Shown piece after piece: positions 7,651 through 17,143 of a stretch of 33,730 bases of DNA. The DNA comes from CAZOOR01 sp964581505 (GTDB lineage Bacteria; Bacteroidota; Ignavibacteria; Kapaibacteriales; UBA2268). Position numbers and translations under genes: made by a program. The notes below the pieces were generated by a model. It saw nothing but the letters and a program-made list of their open reading frames with translations, searched no databases and was not told the DNA's origin. Each line of letters opens with the position of its first letter. The first letter of the stretch is position 1. Where the stretch lies: the NCBI GenBank assembly GCA_964581505.1, contig CAZOOR010000025.1:1-33730 (forward strand). Direction: 5' to 3'.

Positions 7651-9225
7651 CTATTCTTTCAATCTGTCAATTCTTTTATAAATATAAAAGTCCCCAATTG
7701 TTTTGACAAGTTCGAAATGATTATTAAAATATTTACCGTATAGTTCATCTTCCATAAAATATCTTTCACTTGTCAAATAATGTCCGTTCGCTACAAAGTT
7801 CATATCATTATCTTGCAAAACAATATATTTGCTTTTCCGTAAGAAATTATAAGCGTCATTACGCCATAATTCAATATGTGTTTGCGAAATATAGAAACAA
7901 GAGAGCAAATATTTATTATAAGCATAATCTCCGAGATAATAATTAACAATACTCGAAGCTACGCTTACAACCAAAGTTTTATCATTTGGCTTTGAATTAT
8001 GTTTGATATACTCGGCGGTCTCAATCTGCTGTGGCAATAATACCGCACCTATACGATTGTAGTAAGCATTATATTTATCAGTGGCGGCAAAATAGTTCAC
8101 TGTCGGACTTAATACTGCAAACCATCGTGGCAAGGGACTCATTATTAGCAAAAAGAATGCAATTAACACAACGCTAAGCCAATGTCGTTTATTCCTTTTA
8201 ATAATTTCACGCAGTCCCCTAATAAAATGCAATAATCCAAAAGCGGCAAAAAGCGAAAACACAACATACAATCTGGAAAAGTGATATGGGAAAAATTTCT
8301 TTTCGGCAATCACAGAAATTGATAGGAGAATTAACAAAGTGAAAGAAATCTCAAATAATCGTTTTCCATTACCACCAATATGTGCTTGATTATCCCTTAA
8401 AGCAAAGAATATCCCCACAAACAACATCAATGTTAAAAGCAATGAATATTTATCACCAAAGAAAAAGCCTATTGCTTTAAGCGATTCTCTTAGAAATACT
8501 TCATTGATTGGTGGATACTGAATATAAGCGGATAGATATGTACTTACATTTGTAAATCCACTTCGTATTTCGGGAACTGCAAATGGTAAAAGTGCAAGTA
8601 AAATAACAAAAACAAAGCCAAGTATTGTTTTAAGAAAACGGTTAAATATTATTTTATATGAATATTTGCCGGACAAATAATCGGCAAGCGGCAAAATGAA
8701 AATAATAAAGAACATAGAGAATTTCAACGCAGTAATAATACCGGCTAATATACCTATAAATAAATAATGGACAAAACGTTTGTCCGCAATCAACGCAAAG
8801 TAAATAATCGAAAGCGAGAGCAAAGGCACCCAACTTTCGATTTGCATTGTTTGATTATGTGCCAGAGAGGTGTAGCTCAAAGCATAAATAATTACGGCAT
8901 AAGCCGAGAACTTTGTACTTGTACTATTATTTTTAGTAAGGAAATATAAAAGTACGATTGTTGCGAACTGTATGATGAAATCCAAAAAACGTAGTGTTAT
9001 TTCCGATGAACCGAACAATGAGTAAATCAACGAATAGATATAATAAATGGCAGGTGGTTTGATGTCAATAAAATCAACATAAGGCATACCACCCATCGCA
9101 ATTGATTTACCGCCCTGAATAAATATCGCCAAATCGGTTGTTATCGGAAAAAATATTATAGGTAGGAGCAACAAAGCTCCACCCAATAAAATATAAATAT
9201 CTGTCTTTTTTACATTCAAAAACAC
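7651..9225 (-). CDS. Polytopic membrane protein, GT-C/ArnT-like glycosyltransferase family
   Basis: A 524-residue integral membrane protein with about ten or more hydrophobic helices and a soluble C-terminal domain from about residue 400. Near the N-terminus the segment DIKPPAIYYIYSLIYSLFG (about residues 52-70) is the typical first-loop signature of ArnT/PMT-type enzymes, whose acidic residue in the first periplasmic loop binds the metal/substrate. Such enzymes move a sugar from a polyprenyl-phosphate donor to lipid A, protein or glycan in the periplasm; the acceptor here is unknown. The frame starts with GTG at 9225, with GGAATTGA just upstream; no in-frame ATG is closer to the first helix. 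It is divergent from the type IX secreted protein gene and 85 nt upstream of the UXS-like gene on the same strand. Confidence 0.75.
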   Translation of the reverse strand: MFLNVKKTDIYILLGGALLLLPIIFFPITTDLAIFIQGGKSIAMGGMPYVDFIDIKPPAIYYIYSLIYSLFGSSEITLRFLDFIIQFATIVLLYFLTKNNSTSTKFSAYAVIIYALSYTSLAHNQTMQIESWVPLLSLSIIYFALIADKRFVHYLFIGILAGIITALKFSMFFIIFILPLADYLSGKYSYKIIFNRFLKTILGFVFVILLALLPFAVPEIRSGFTNVSTYLSAYIQYPPINEVFLRESLKAIGFFFGDKYSLLLTLMLFVGIFFALRDNQAHIGGNGKRLFEISFTLLILLSISVIAEKKFFPYHFSRLYVVFSLFAAFGLLHFIRGLREIIKRNKRHWLSVVLIAFFLLIMSPLPRWFAVLSPTVNYFAATDKYNAYYNRIGAVLLPQQIETAEYIKHNSKPNDKTLVVSVASSIVNYYLGDYAYNKYLLSCFYISQTHIELWRNDAYNFLRKSKYIVLQDNDMNFVANGHYLTSERYFMEDELYGKYFNNHFELVKTIGDFYIYKRIDRLKE

Positions 9226-9256
9226 TCAATTCCAATTAGTCAATGAAAAGAATTTA

Positions 9257-9264
9257 CAAATATA
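9257..9264 (-). promoter_or_regulatory. Candidate -7 promoter element (TATATTTG)
   Basis: Minus-strand TATATTTG fits TAnnTTTG and lies 32 nt upstream of the GTG start at 9225. The -33 box is not clear. Confidence 0.35.
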
Positions 9265-9381
9265 TTAAGAAATATTGAAACATTTATTGAAACTTATTGT
9301 TGTTATTATTGGAATTATTATTAAATTTATATAATTAAATTTTTGAATTTTGGAATATAAAAATCAATATTAGGACTGTAT

Positions 9382-11343
9382 ATGTATAGATTATTGACTA
9401 TTACGGTGTTTTCGATAATATTTTCGCTGAATATTGCATACTCCCAGATGATTACTTGGGTAAGAACTAATGCCGCATTGAGCGGTAATGTTAATGAAGT
9501 TGTTGTTCAGGACGGCGCTATTATTGTCGGAACAGTAAACGGCATTCATAAATCAACCGATGGAGGTAATACTTGGATTACATCTAACTCGGGTTTGGCA
9601 AATACAAGAGTTTTTGCTCTTGCCGTTAAGAATAATAACGAGATATATTGCGGAACACATGATGGAGTTTATTACTCAGCCGATAAAGGAGCAACATGGA
9701 CAAAGAGAAGCGAAGGTATAAGCGATAATTATATTACTACCATTTATATTAAAGATGATACAACGCTTTACGCCGGAACACTTTATAGCGGAATGTTCTA
9801 TACAAATAATGGCGGCACAAGCTGGGTAAAAGTACATGGCGATTTTGACAAAATGGCTGTTAATGCCATTGCGGTTCGCAAAACAGGCGAAGTATATGTC
9901 GGCACGACTAATGCCCTTTATCGTTCTAATGCTAAGGGTAAGGACTATATTAAAATGAAAAACGACCTGCCTGAAAAGCAGAATGTTTACACAATTACAA
10001 TTCGCAGGAACGGTATTGTATATTTTGGCACACGCAAAGGCAAATTGTATAGAACAATAAATAATGGCAATAGCTGGACATTACAACTCGAAATACCCGA
10101 AAAAATCCAAATATTTACTTCATTGCTTACTCCGGGAGGAACTCTTATTCTCGGGACTTACGGTAACGGTGTCTATCGTTCTAAAGATAATGCCGCCACT
10201 TGGGAGCAAATCAATAACGGTCTTTCAAATAAAAAGATTATGTGCTTGACGCAATTGGAAAACGGCAACTTCTTTGCCGGCACTTGGGGGAGCGGTGTGT
10301 TTAGAGGTGCCGAACCGCCAATAACAACATCTGCTTCGGGTACTCATTGCGCAGGTGAATATATTGAAATTTCTTTCACTATCAAAAGCGGCACACAGAT
10401 TGATGCGGGCAATATATTTTATGTAGAAGTATCGGACGAAAAAGGCTCATTTGCTAAACCCGATACAATTGGAAAATTGAATTCAACAAGCGCGGGTAAA
10501 ATACTTTGCTTATTACCCAAAAATCTAAAAACGGGATTACATAATGTCCGTGTTGTTGCCTCTTCGCCGAAAGCAATCGGTTCAAGTGCAGAAATACATG
10601 TGCAAGCATTGCCGGATATGAGGTTTAGAGGAAAAATAAAAATATGTACGAATGCCCGTGAACAGTATAGCGTACCTACACAGGGCAATGTTCGTTCATT
10701 GTGGTTCGTTAATGGCGGCACTATTAAATCCCCTGCTACTGCCGATACAATTGATGTACAATGGGAATTTGCTGAAAATGCTTCGATTACATTGGTTCGC
10801 TATAATGTAGTTACACAATGCAGTGATACTGTTTACAATACTGTTACTTTCTATTCCGTACCGGACAAACCGACAATTACCCGTATGGGAGACAGATTGG
10901 TCTCCAGTGCTAATTCCGGTAATCAATGGTTCCGTAACGGCGAAATGCTAACAGGTAAAACCGATAAAATTCTCGAACTGAAAGAGCCGGGACTATATAC
11001 CGTTCAGGTTAAGAACGGTTTCGGTTGCGCCAGCCCATTTTCCGATGAGTATAACTATAAATGGAATTCGGTTGAAGACGAGGAATTATCCGAACTTATC
11101 AATGTATATCCTCAACCCTCTGCCGGTAAAGTCAATATTAATTTCAATATGAATGAACCGTCAGATGTTTCCATAGGTATATACACACTTAGGGGCGAAT
11201 TAGTTGGCAAAAGGAAATTCGGATATATTTCCGAAAGCAGTTTGCAGACTCTGGATATGACGAAGTTCACGACCGGTACTTATTATCTACGTATTAGTAT
11301 TAATAGAAAAACTGTTGTAAAGAAAATCGTTATTCGTAAATAA
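9382..11343 (+). CDS. Type IX secretion system cargo with BNR/sortilin-like propeller repeats
   Basis: A 653-residue secreted protein, probably cell-surface attached. The signal peptide spans about residues 1-21 (ends AYS-Q). From about 30 to 310 there are repeated blades of the BNR/YCF48-like type, each with a SxDxGxTW-like Asp-box (STDGGNTW, SADKGATW, TNNGGTSW, TINNGNSW, SKDNAATW), giving a beta-propeller. A region of Ig-like/PKD-like strands follows (about 320-570), then the C-terminal sorting domain from NVYPQPSAGKVNI through GTYYLRI to KKIVIRK, the hallmark of export by type IX secretion. The ATG at 9382 has AGGA 7 nt upstream. No catalytic residues are recognisable; a binding or adhesive role is inferred. 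It ends just before a strong terminator and is monocistronic. Confidence 0.9.
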   Translation: MYRLLTITVFSIIFSLNIAYSQMITWVRTNAALSGNVNEVVVQDGAIIVGTVNGIHKSTDGGNTWITSNSGLANTRVFALAVKNNNEIYCGTHDGVYYSADKGATWTKRSEGISDNYITTIYIKDDTTLYAGTLYSGMFYTNNGGTSWVKVHGDFDKMAVNAIAVRKTGEVYVGTTNALYRSNAKGKDYIKMKNDLPEKQNVYTITIRRNGIVYFGTRKGKLYRTINNGNSWTLQLEIPEKIQIFTSLLTPGGTLILGTYGNGVYRSKDNAATWEQINNGLSNKKIMCLTQLENGNFFAGTWGSGVFRGAEPPITTSASGTHCAGEYIEISFTIKSGTQIDAGNIFYVEVSDEKGSFAKPDTIGKLNSTSAGKILCLLPKNLKTGLHNVRVVASSPKAIGSSAEIHVQALPDMRFRGKIKICTNAREQYSVPTQGNVRSLWFVNGGTIKSPATADTIDVQWEFAENASITLVRYNVVTQCSDTVYNTVTFYSVPDKPTITRMGDRLVSSANSGNQWFRNGEMLTGKTDKILELKEPGLYTVQVKNGFGCASPFSDEYNYKWNSVEDEELSELINVYPQPSAGKVNINFNMNEPSDVSIGIYTLRGELVGKRKFGYISESSLQTLDMTKFTTGTYYLRISINRKTVVKKIVIRK

Positions 11344-11355
11344 TAATTAATTTAG

Positions 11356-11381
11356 AGCCGCCTTTACGGCGGCTTTTTTTT
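11356..11381 (+). terminator. Rho-independent terminator after the type IX cargo gene
   Basis: Arms 11356-11362 and 11368-11374 (AGCCGCC/GGCGGCT) with loop TTTAC, followed by eight T (11374-11381). The stop codon is 12 nt upstream. Confidence 0.92.
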
Positions 11382-11447
11382 GATTTATTAAATGAATTGG
11401 TATTTGATTTCGTTAATAATATTATAGGAGAAATAATAGCAATTAAA

Positions 11448-12356
11448 ATGATAAGCGGTAAAAGGACAAATATAGCAATTATTGTATTATTGATATTCTT
11501 TATCATTTTGTTTATCCCTTGTGAAATACACAAGGCATATAATCAAAATAAAGAAATCAGTAATAAAATTTCATTCTTTAAACCTGTGATTGATAGTTTG
11601 ATTGCAAGAGGTGTGGATTCCTCATTTGTTTTTACTCTGGTTTCGCATAAGGATACAAAGTTCAATGAGAAATATGTCAAAATCAATGTTACCGGCTATT
11701 TGAAGAAACCCGATTATTCCTCGAACTATAACAGAAGGTCCGTTAGGAAATGCCGAAAATTTTACAAAGCTCATAAGAAATTACTAAAAGATGCAGAACA
11801 GCAGTACGGGGTTCCTGCGCGTATTATCACTTCTATATTATGGATTGAAACTAAGTTTGGTAAATACACTGGCAAGCATCACTTGCCGAGTGTGTATTTC
11901 AGCACTGCACTTGCCAGTCGATACGAGTTTATACAAATGAATTTGCGTGAATTGAAAAAACATAATATCCGTGATTCTGTGCTGTTGGATTCACTTACTA
12001 AAAAAATAATCCAACGTGCCGAAAAGAAATCGAACTGGGCTTTGGAGCAAATTGTACATCTGGATACAGCAGACAAACAACTACCCGGGACAGTCAACGA
12101 AATGCGAGGTTCATGGGCAGGGGCTTTCGGCTTATGCCAGTTTATTCCGTCCAGCTATGTTCGCTGGGCAGTGGACGGTGATGCAGACGGCAAGGTCGAT
12201 TTATTCAATCTGAACGATGCCGTTCATAGCATTGCAAACTATCTGAAAAGCAACGGTTGGACTAACAAATACAATGATAAACGAGCCGCTCTGCACCACT
12301 ACAATAACAGCACACAATATGTGAATGCAGTATTAATTTTAGCGTCTCGCATCTGA
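11448..12356 (+). CDS. MltB-like lytic transglycosylase (SLT_2/GH103)
   Basis: Cleaves the glycan strand of peptidoglycan, producing 1,6-anhydro ends, at the outer face of the inner membrane or in the periplasm. One N-terminal helix (about residues 8-25) anchors it; there is no lipobox, unlike E. coli MltB. The catalytic Glu is E134 in ILWIETKFG, followed by the family segments SWAGAFGLCQFIPSSYVRWA and VDGDADGKVDLFN, and NYLKSNGW near the end. Length is 302 aa from the ATG at 11448. A longer frame begins with TTG at 11397, but an AGGAG lies at 11426-11430, rather far (17 nt) from the ATG, so the true start is uncertain. The gene end overlaps the convergent lipoprotein gene by 18 nt. Confidence 0.88.
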   Translation: MISGKRTNIAIIVLLIFFIILFIPCEIHKAYNQNKEISNKISFFKPVIDSLIARGVDSSFVFTLVSHKDTKFNEKYVKINVTGYLKKPDYSSNYNRRSVRKCRKFYKAHKKLLKDAEQQYGVPARIITSILWIETKFGKYTGKHHLPSVYFSTALASRYEFIQMNLRELKKHNIRDSVLLDSLTKKIIQRAEKKSNWALEQIVHLDTADKQLPGTVNEMRGSWAGAFGLCQFIPSSYVRWAVDGDADGKVDLFNLNDAVHSIANYLKSNGWTNKYNDKRAALHHYNNSTQYVNAVLILASRI

Positions 12357-13043
12357 TAAATCTTCAATAAATTCCTCGGCAATTTCTCTTCCAATTCTTT
12401 TGGAAGCCAGCATTACCGCATTTGTTAATCTTTCTTCGGACATAGTAGCCAATTCCGAAAGTAGCATTACATCTGACACATTGTCCCCGTAATTATCTTT
12501 ATCTACACCGTCCAAGTAACTTCTTAGCGGAACAGTCTCATATTCCTTATCTTCCCAAATTAATTCGGCAGTTTGTCTTTTCCTCATTTCCGTTCTGGCA
12601 TTGACCGATAAAAACATTCCGTTGCCATTTGATTTCAGTATAACATCTTCGATATACGTTGTAACAATATAATTATAATCCTGTTCGGCATTAGCAACAG
12701 GAGCAATACTAATATATTTCACCATAGTTCTCTTTAATTCATCACTGATAGCATTACCGACTTTTTCCGGTGCGGCGGCATTATATAACTTTTCTTGCAC
12801 TGCATTTGTTACATATTGCGTAGCAACAGACTTGGCAATATTCAAGACCACATTGACGGTTTTACTATCCGTATCAATATCATCATTATCAAACTCAGCA
12901 CGGAACTTTGCATCACCCCCATAAGTATCGAACAATACGTTTTCCCCGGATAAATTATACTTACCGAGTTTATTTGTACCTGCACAGGACTGCAAAACGA
13001 CTGCAATAATTATTATTAATGCGGCAAAAATATTTTTCTTCAT
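12339..13043 (-). CDS. Predicted lipoprotein, function unknown
   Basis: Unrecognised family. The start at 13043 (MKKNIF) is preferred over an ATG five codons upstream because AAAGG lies 7 nt before it. A lipoprotein signal peptide is clear: positive N-terminus, Ile/Ala/Val core and lipobox LQSC with Cys at residue 20. The mature 215 residues are mostly polar with alternating hydrophobic strands (YNYIVTTYIEDVILK, MFLSVNARTEM) and a C-terminal helix ending in FIEDLSDARR. It is probably attached to the outer or inner membrane. The 3' end overlaps the convergent transglycosylase gene by 18 nt, so antisense pairing of the two mRNAs is possible. A cell-envelope role is a guess from location only. 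Confidence 0.75.
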   Translation of the reverse strand: MKKNIFAALIIIIAVVLQSCAGTNKLGKYNLSGENVLFDTYGGDAKFRAEFDNDDIDTDSKTVNVVLNIAKSVATQYVTNAVQEKLYNAAAPEKVGNAISDELKRTMVKYISIAPVANAEQDYNYIVTTYIEDVILKSNGNGMFLSVNARTEMRKRQTAELIWEDKEYETVPLRSYLDGVDKDNYGDNVSDVMLLSELATMSEERLTNAVMLASKRIGREIAEEFIEDLSDARR

Positions 13044-13164
13044 CGAAAATCCTTTCATATTTATTAATTTATATATCTATTATACGTTTTAAACAATAAT
13101 ACTTATTACGAATATACGAATTATGACGAAAAAAGTGCAAAATGGATGAACCGTAAATACGGCT

Positions 13165-15030
13165 ATGAATGAAAAAAACAAACATACTGCAAATATACAA
13201 GCGGAAGCACTCAACGATAAATTGAAAAATTTACCGAAGCAACCGGGTATCTATCAGTTTAAAAACAGTTTGGGAAAAATCATATATGTTGGTAAAGCAA
13301 TAAACCTGCGCAATCGAGTGCGTTCGTATTTCCAAAAACGTGGTCCTGTTGATGCCAAAACCAAGGCAATGCTCACCAAAATCACAGATGTAGAAATTAT
13401 CGTAACCGATTCCGAAGCCGAAGCACTTATCCTTGAAGACACCTTAATTAAGCGATTGAAGCCTCGCTACAATATTATGTTGAGAGATGATAAGACATAT
13501 CCTTATGTTAAAATCACAAATGAAGATTATCCTCGTATTTCTATTACCAGACGTATTATCAGGGACGGCTCAAAATATATAGGACCTTTTACGGAAGTAC
13601 GGAAAATGCGTGATATGATGAAACTCGTCCGAACTTTGTTCTACATACGCAGTTGTGATTTCAATATTACTACCGAAACGATAAGAAACAACAAGCATAA
13701 GATTTGCTTGGATTATCATATAAATAAATGCCAAGCGCCATGTGTGGGATATGTCGGCAAGCAAGAATATAACGAAGGAATAAAATCTGCAATACAGATA
13801 ATTAACGGCAAAACGGACGAACTCGAAAAGCAATTCACCGAAAAGATGAAACATTATTCCGAACTGATGGAATTTGAGAAAGCGGCACAATTTCGTAATA
13901 AGTTATTGCTCCTGCGTAATTACAATGAATCGCAAAAAATCGTTACACCTGATTTGATTGACCGCGATGTTCTCGGATTGGCTCGTATTGATGATTCTGC
14001 CTGTACTTTGATATTGAAAATACGAGACGGCAAGTTGATTGGTAATCGTCATTTTATCATATCAAATACACTGGAACACAGTGATGAGAAAATAATACAA
14101 AGTTCATTGGAAAAATGGTATATGGAAAATGATTTCGTCCCAAAAGAAATATTCCTCCCGAATGCTCCCGAAGAACAGGATTTTATTACAGACTTACTTG
14201 CACGGAAGCGTGGCAAATCACTTAAAATCATTGTACCTAAACTGGGCGACAAAAAGAAACTCGTCAATATTGCATCTATCAATGCAGAGTATATTTTGCG
14301 TGAATATCATTTGGCACTAAGCAAAAAAGAGCAAACCGCCTCGCGTGCCGTACTTTCATTGCAACGCGATTTACGCTTGCCGAAGCCGCCCTTGAGGATA
14401 GAATGCTTTGATAATTCGCATATTCAGGGTAGCGATTATGTTTCCTCTATGGTTGTATTTATTGACGGCAGACCGAAAAAAGCATACTACAGGAAATATA
14501 AAATCAAAACAGTCGGACAAAATGACGACTTCGCCGCAATGCGAGAAGTAGTCCGCCGCCGCTATACAAAAACCGATGACGAAAAGGACAAACTCCCCGA
14601 CTTGATTATTATTGACGGTGGCAAAGGGCAACTATCCTCTGCTGTAAATATACTCGAAGAGTTAGGTCTCTTCGATAAAGTAAAAATAATCGGATTAGCC
14701 AAGAGACTTGAAGAAGTGTTTATCCCCGGCGAAAAGGAATCACTATTACTACCGCGTGTATCCGGTAGTTTACGACTCATTCAACATTTACGGGACGAGG
14801 CGCATCGTTTTGCAATCACCTATCATCGCGAACTTAGAAAGAAACGAACCTTACAGACGGAATTAACCGATATTGCGGGTGTCGGCACAAAGACTGCAAA
14901 GAAATTACTCGTTCGCTTCGGTTCGCTGAAAAAAATCAAGCAATTAACTCTTCAGGAATTGAAGAAAGAATTAAATGCACAAACCGCAGAAAACGTTTTT
15001 AACTATTTTCACGGTGATGCTAATGAGTAA
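13165..15030 (+). CDS. uvrC: Excinuclease ABC subunit C
   Basis: Makes the two incisions around bulky DNA lesions in nucleotide excision repair with UvrA and UvrB. The GIY-YIG nuclease domain (3' incision) shows GIY at residues 28-30, YVG at 41-43 and the Arg (R49). A Cys cluster follows (CDFNIT, CLDYHINKCQAPCVGY near 175-200), then the UVR domain (MEFEKAAQFRNKL, about 235-248), the RNase H-like 5' nuclease with its acidic residues (ECFDNSHIQGSDYVSSMVVF and IIIDGGKGQL, and the DEAHRFAITYHR segment), and a helix-hairpin-helix tail (AGVGTKTAKKLLVRFGS). Length 621 aa is normal. The last 8 nt overlap the next gene, indicating a shared transcript. Confidence 0.97.
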   Translation: MNEKNKHTANIQAEALNDKLKNLPKQPGIYQFKNSLGKIIYVGKAINLRNRVRSYFQKRGPVDAKTKAMLTKITDVEIIVTDSEAEALILEDTLIKRLKPRYNIMLRDDKTYPYVKITNEDYPRISITRRIIRDGSKYIGPFTEVRKMRDMMKLVRTLFYIRSCDFNITTETIRNNKHKICLDYHINKCQAPCVGYVGKQEYNEGIKSAIQIINGKTDELEKQFTEKMKHYSELMEFEKAAQFRNKLLLLRNYNESQKIVTPDLIDRDVLGLARIDDSACTLILKIRDGKLIGNRHFIISNTLEHSDEKIIQSSLEKWYMENDFVPKEIFLPNAPEEQDFITDLLARKRGKSLKIIVPKLGDKKKLVNIASINAEYILREYHLALSKKEQTASRAVLSLQRDLRLPKPPLRIECFDNSHIQGSDYVSSMVVFIDGRPKKAYYRKYKIKTVGQNDDFAAMREVVRRRYTKTDDEKDKLPDLIIIDGGKGQLSSAVNILEELGLFDKVKIIGLAKRLEEVFIPGEKESLLLPRVSGSLRLIQHLRDEAHRFAITYHRELRKKRTLQTELTDIAGVGTKTAKKLLVRFGSLKKIKQLTLQELKKELNAQTAENVFNYFHGDANE

Positions 15031-16903
15031 ACTAAATCAATTGCAAAGCAGACTCGAACATTTGAGGATAATATATACCCGTCAGAATTATCATATCCCG
15101 CTCCTGTGGGATAATCCGATTGCAGGAAGATTACACACAATAAAAACAAATCCTTTCGATTTTTTTCTGAAAAAAATAAAAGAAATCCGGAATCTCAGCA
15201 AATACAGTAAACCGCAACATACACATCAAAACATTGTATATAATATGTTTGTCAGATATACGGCGGCATTCGACCATAACAATGACGGCAAAGTGGAGGC
15301 AGGACTTAATGCGGAGGGATTTCGCGAAACGGGGACATTTCTGAAAGCATTAGCATTATTGCCTTATATTCATTCGCTCGGCTGTGATACGATTTATCTC
15401 TTGCCCGTTACATCAATAGGCAAAGCAGGTAGGAAAGGCAATCTCGGTTCGCCTTATGCAATAGCCGACCCGTATAAATTAGATGAAAATCTTAGTGAAC
15501 CGATTTTGGAATTATCCGTTGAAGAGCAATTCGCCGCTTTTGTCGAAGCGGCACATTTGGCGGGTATGAGGGTTGTCGTTGAATTTGTTTTCCGTACCGC
15601 AAGCATTGACAGTCCGCTCGCACTCGAACACCCCGAGTGGTTCTATTGGATTCGTGATGATGTAAAAAACCGCAACGGATACAAAAACGAACCTGACAGC
15701 TACGGCTCGCCTTGGTTCGACGAAGCCACACTCGAAACAATTAAAGGGAAAATAGAAGACAAAACATTTACGCGACTTCCGCAACCGTCCAAAAATTTTA
15801 AAGCCCTGTTTACAGACACACCCGTAAAAGTATTTCGCGAGAATGGTTTCATAAAGGGAATAACAAAGCAAGGCACAAAATGCAAAGTACCTTCGGCATT
15901 TGCAGATTGGCCCCCCGATGACAATCAACCCGTCTGGAGCGATGTTACATATTTGAAAATGTATGACAATAAAAAATTCAATTACATTGCTTACAATACC
16001 ATACGAATGTACGACACGGCTTTGGCAAGACAGCAATATACAGTCGAAGCACTGTGGAAGCATATTGAAGGAATTATTCCATACTATCAGACTCAATTCG
16101 ATATTGACGGTGTAATGATTGATATGGGACACGCTTTACCACCGCCACTGCTGGAAAAAATAATAAATAAAGCACGCGCCAATAAGCCGAATTTCATCAT
16201 TTGGGAAGAAAATTTTGCTTTGACAGATGAAGCCGCTGATAAAGGTTTTGACGGAACACTCGGTTATATGCCTTTCATTTGGAATAAGCCGCAAAAAATC
16301 AAGGAACTAATAGCTCTGCTGATTAGGGGTAAATGTCCAATTCCATTTTTCCTTACACCTGAAACGCACAATACAAAACGGGCGGCGGCATATTCGGGTT
16401 CAACTGATTTTTCCAAATACACTTGGGCGATAGACGCATTTTTACCAAGTATTCTATTTATTCATTCCGGTTTTGAGCTTGGCGAAACACGAGCTGTTAA
16501 TACCGGCTTGCAATTTACTAAGGAAGAAATAGAAGCAAATCCACAGGAAATACTGCCCCTATTCTCTGTTGCCGCACTTGATTGGAACAGTAGTATAAAT
16601 ATAATTGGGTTTATTAGAAATTCTTTGAAACGAAGAAACGAAATCGGCATTATTAAACAAATGAATTTGTTACAGTCCCTCAATCCTAATGTTATTCCTA
16701 TTAAGATAGTCAATACTAATAATGAGCAATTTTTACTAATAGCGGCACCATACAGTAAAACGAATGTTAATACATTGCTCTTTTTTGATGAGCATTATAA
16801 TCATTTTATAATAAATGAAGAAAATGAGAAAATACAAATAACAAACAATGAACTGCTACTAACATTGAAGCCGCACCAAATACTCTTCGGTAAAATTGAA
16901 TAG
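15023..16903 (+). CDS. GH13-family enzyme, distantly GlgE/alpha-amylase-like
   Basis: A 626-residue TIM-barrel alpha-glucan enzyme. It resembles GH13 and particularly GlgE-type maltosyltransferases: the GKAGRKGNLGSPYAIADPYKL loop, LEHPEWFYW, and a final beta-sandwich. The nucleophile should be D367 in DGVMIDMGH and the acid/base E395 or E396 in IIWEENF; PETHNTKR about 445 matches the third region. The Arg normally two residues before the nucleophile (RxD) is Met here, so activity or chemistry may differ. The N-terminal 70 residues are an unassigned alpha-rich extension. The start ATG at 15023 lies inside the end of uvrC (8-nt overlap) and has GGTG a few nt upstream; an open frame continues further upstream but would overlap uvrC more. 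The link with uvrC is positional only. It could act on storage glucan or trehalose-derived substrates; I cannot tell. Confidence 0.75.
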   Translation: MSKLNQLQSRLEHLRIIYTRQNYHIPLLWDNPIAGRLHTIKTNPFDFFLKKIKEIRNLSKYSKPQHTHQNIVYNMFVRYTAAFDHNNDGKVEAGLNAEGFRETGTFLKALALLPYIHSLGCDTIYLLPVTSIGKAGRKGNLGSPYAIADPYKLDENLSEPILELSVEEQFAAFVEAAHLAGMRVVVEFVFRTASIDSPLALEHPEWFYWIRDDVKNRNGYKNEPDSYGSPWFDEATLETIKGKIEDKTFTRLPQPSKNFKALFTDTPVKVFRENGFIKGITKQGTKCKVPSAFADWPPDDNQPVWSDVTYLKMYDNKKFNYIAYNTIRMYDTALARQQYTVEALWKHIEGIIPYYQTQFDIDGVMIDMGHALPPPLLEKIINKARANKPNFIIWEENFALTDEAADKGFDGTLGYMPFIWNKPQKIKELIALLIRGKCPIPFFLTPETHNTKRAAAYSGSTDFSKYTWAIDAFLPSILFIHSGFELGETRAVNTGLQFTKEEIEANPQEILPLFSVAALDWNSSINIIGFIRNSLKRRNEIGIIKQMNLLQSLNPNVIPIKIVNTNNEQFLLIAAPYSKTNVNTLLFFDEHYNHFIINEENEKIQITNNELLLTLKPHQILFGKIE

Positions 16904-17069
16904 AGTACAAATAATCAGAAATTAATTGTGAAAATATCTGCAACACGGCGGTTACATCAAATCATTTTTTTTATTACATCTTATAACTATCTAATAATAT
17001 TTAGACTTACAGCGATAACATATTCCACATATTTATTCATTTTATAGTAAAAGAATCATAGAAGTTTCG

Positions 17070-17077
17070 TATTTTTG
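17070..17077 (+). promoter_or_regulatory. Candidate -7 promoter element for nifJ (TATTTTTG)
   Basis: TATTTTTG in the 240-nt gap between the GH13 gene and nifJ, 66 nt before the nifJ start. Same octamer as upstream of two minus-strand genes in this window. The rest of the gap is A/T-rich with no tRNA, hairpin or extra gene that I can see. Confidence 0.4.
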
Positions 17078-17143
17078 AATTCTGTAATGTTTATTTTTTA
17101 GAAAAAGTAAAAAAACATATATACATTGTTTTAGGAGATATGA

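Noticed and set aside
15512..16132. 206-codon minus-strand open frame inside the GH13 gene
   Set aside because: Fully antisense to a gene with recognisable family motifs and no features of its own.
16904..17143. Possible tRNA or small RNA gene in the gap before nifJ
   Set aside because: No cloverleaf or strong hairpin can be drawn; only a candidate -7 element is seen.
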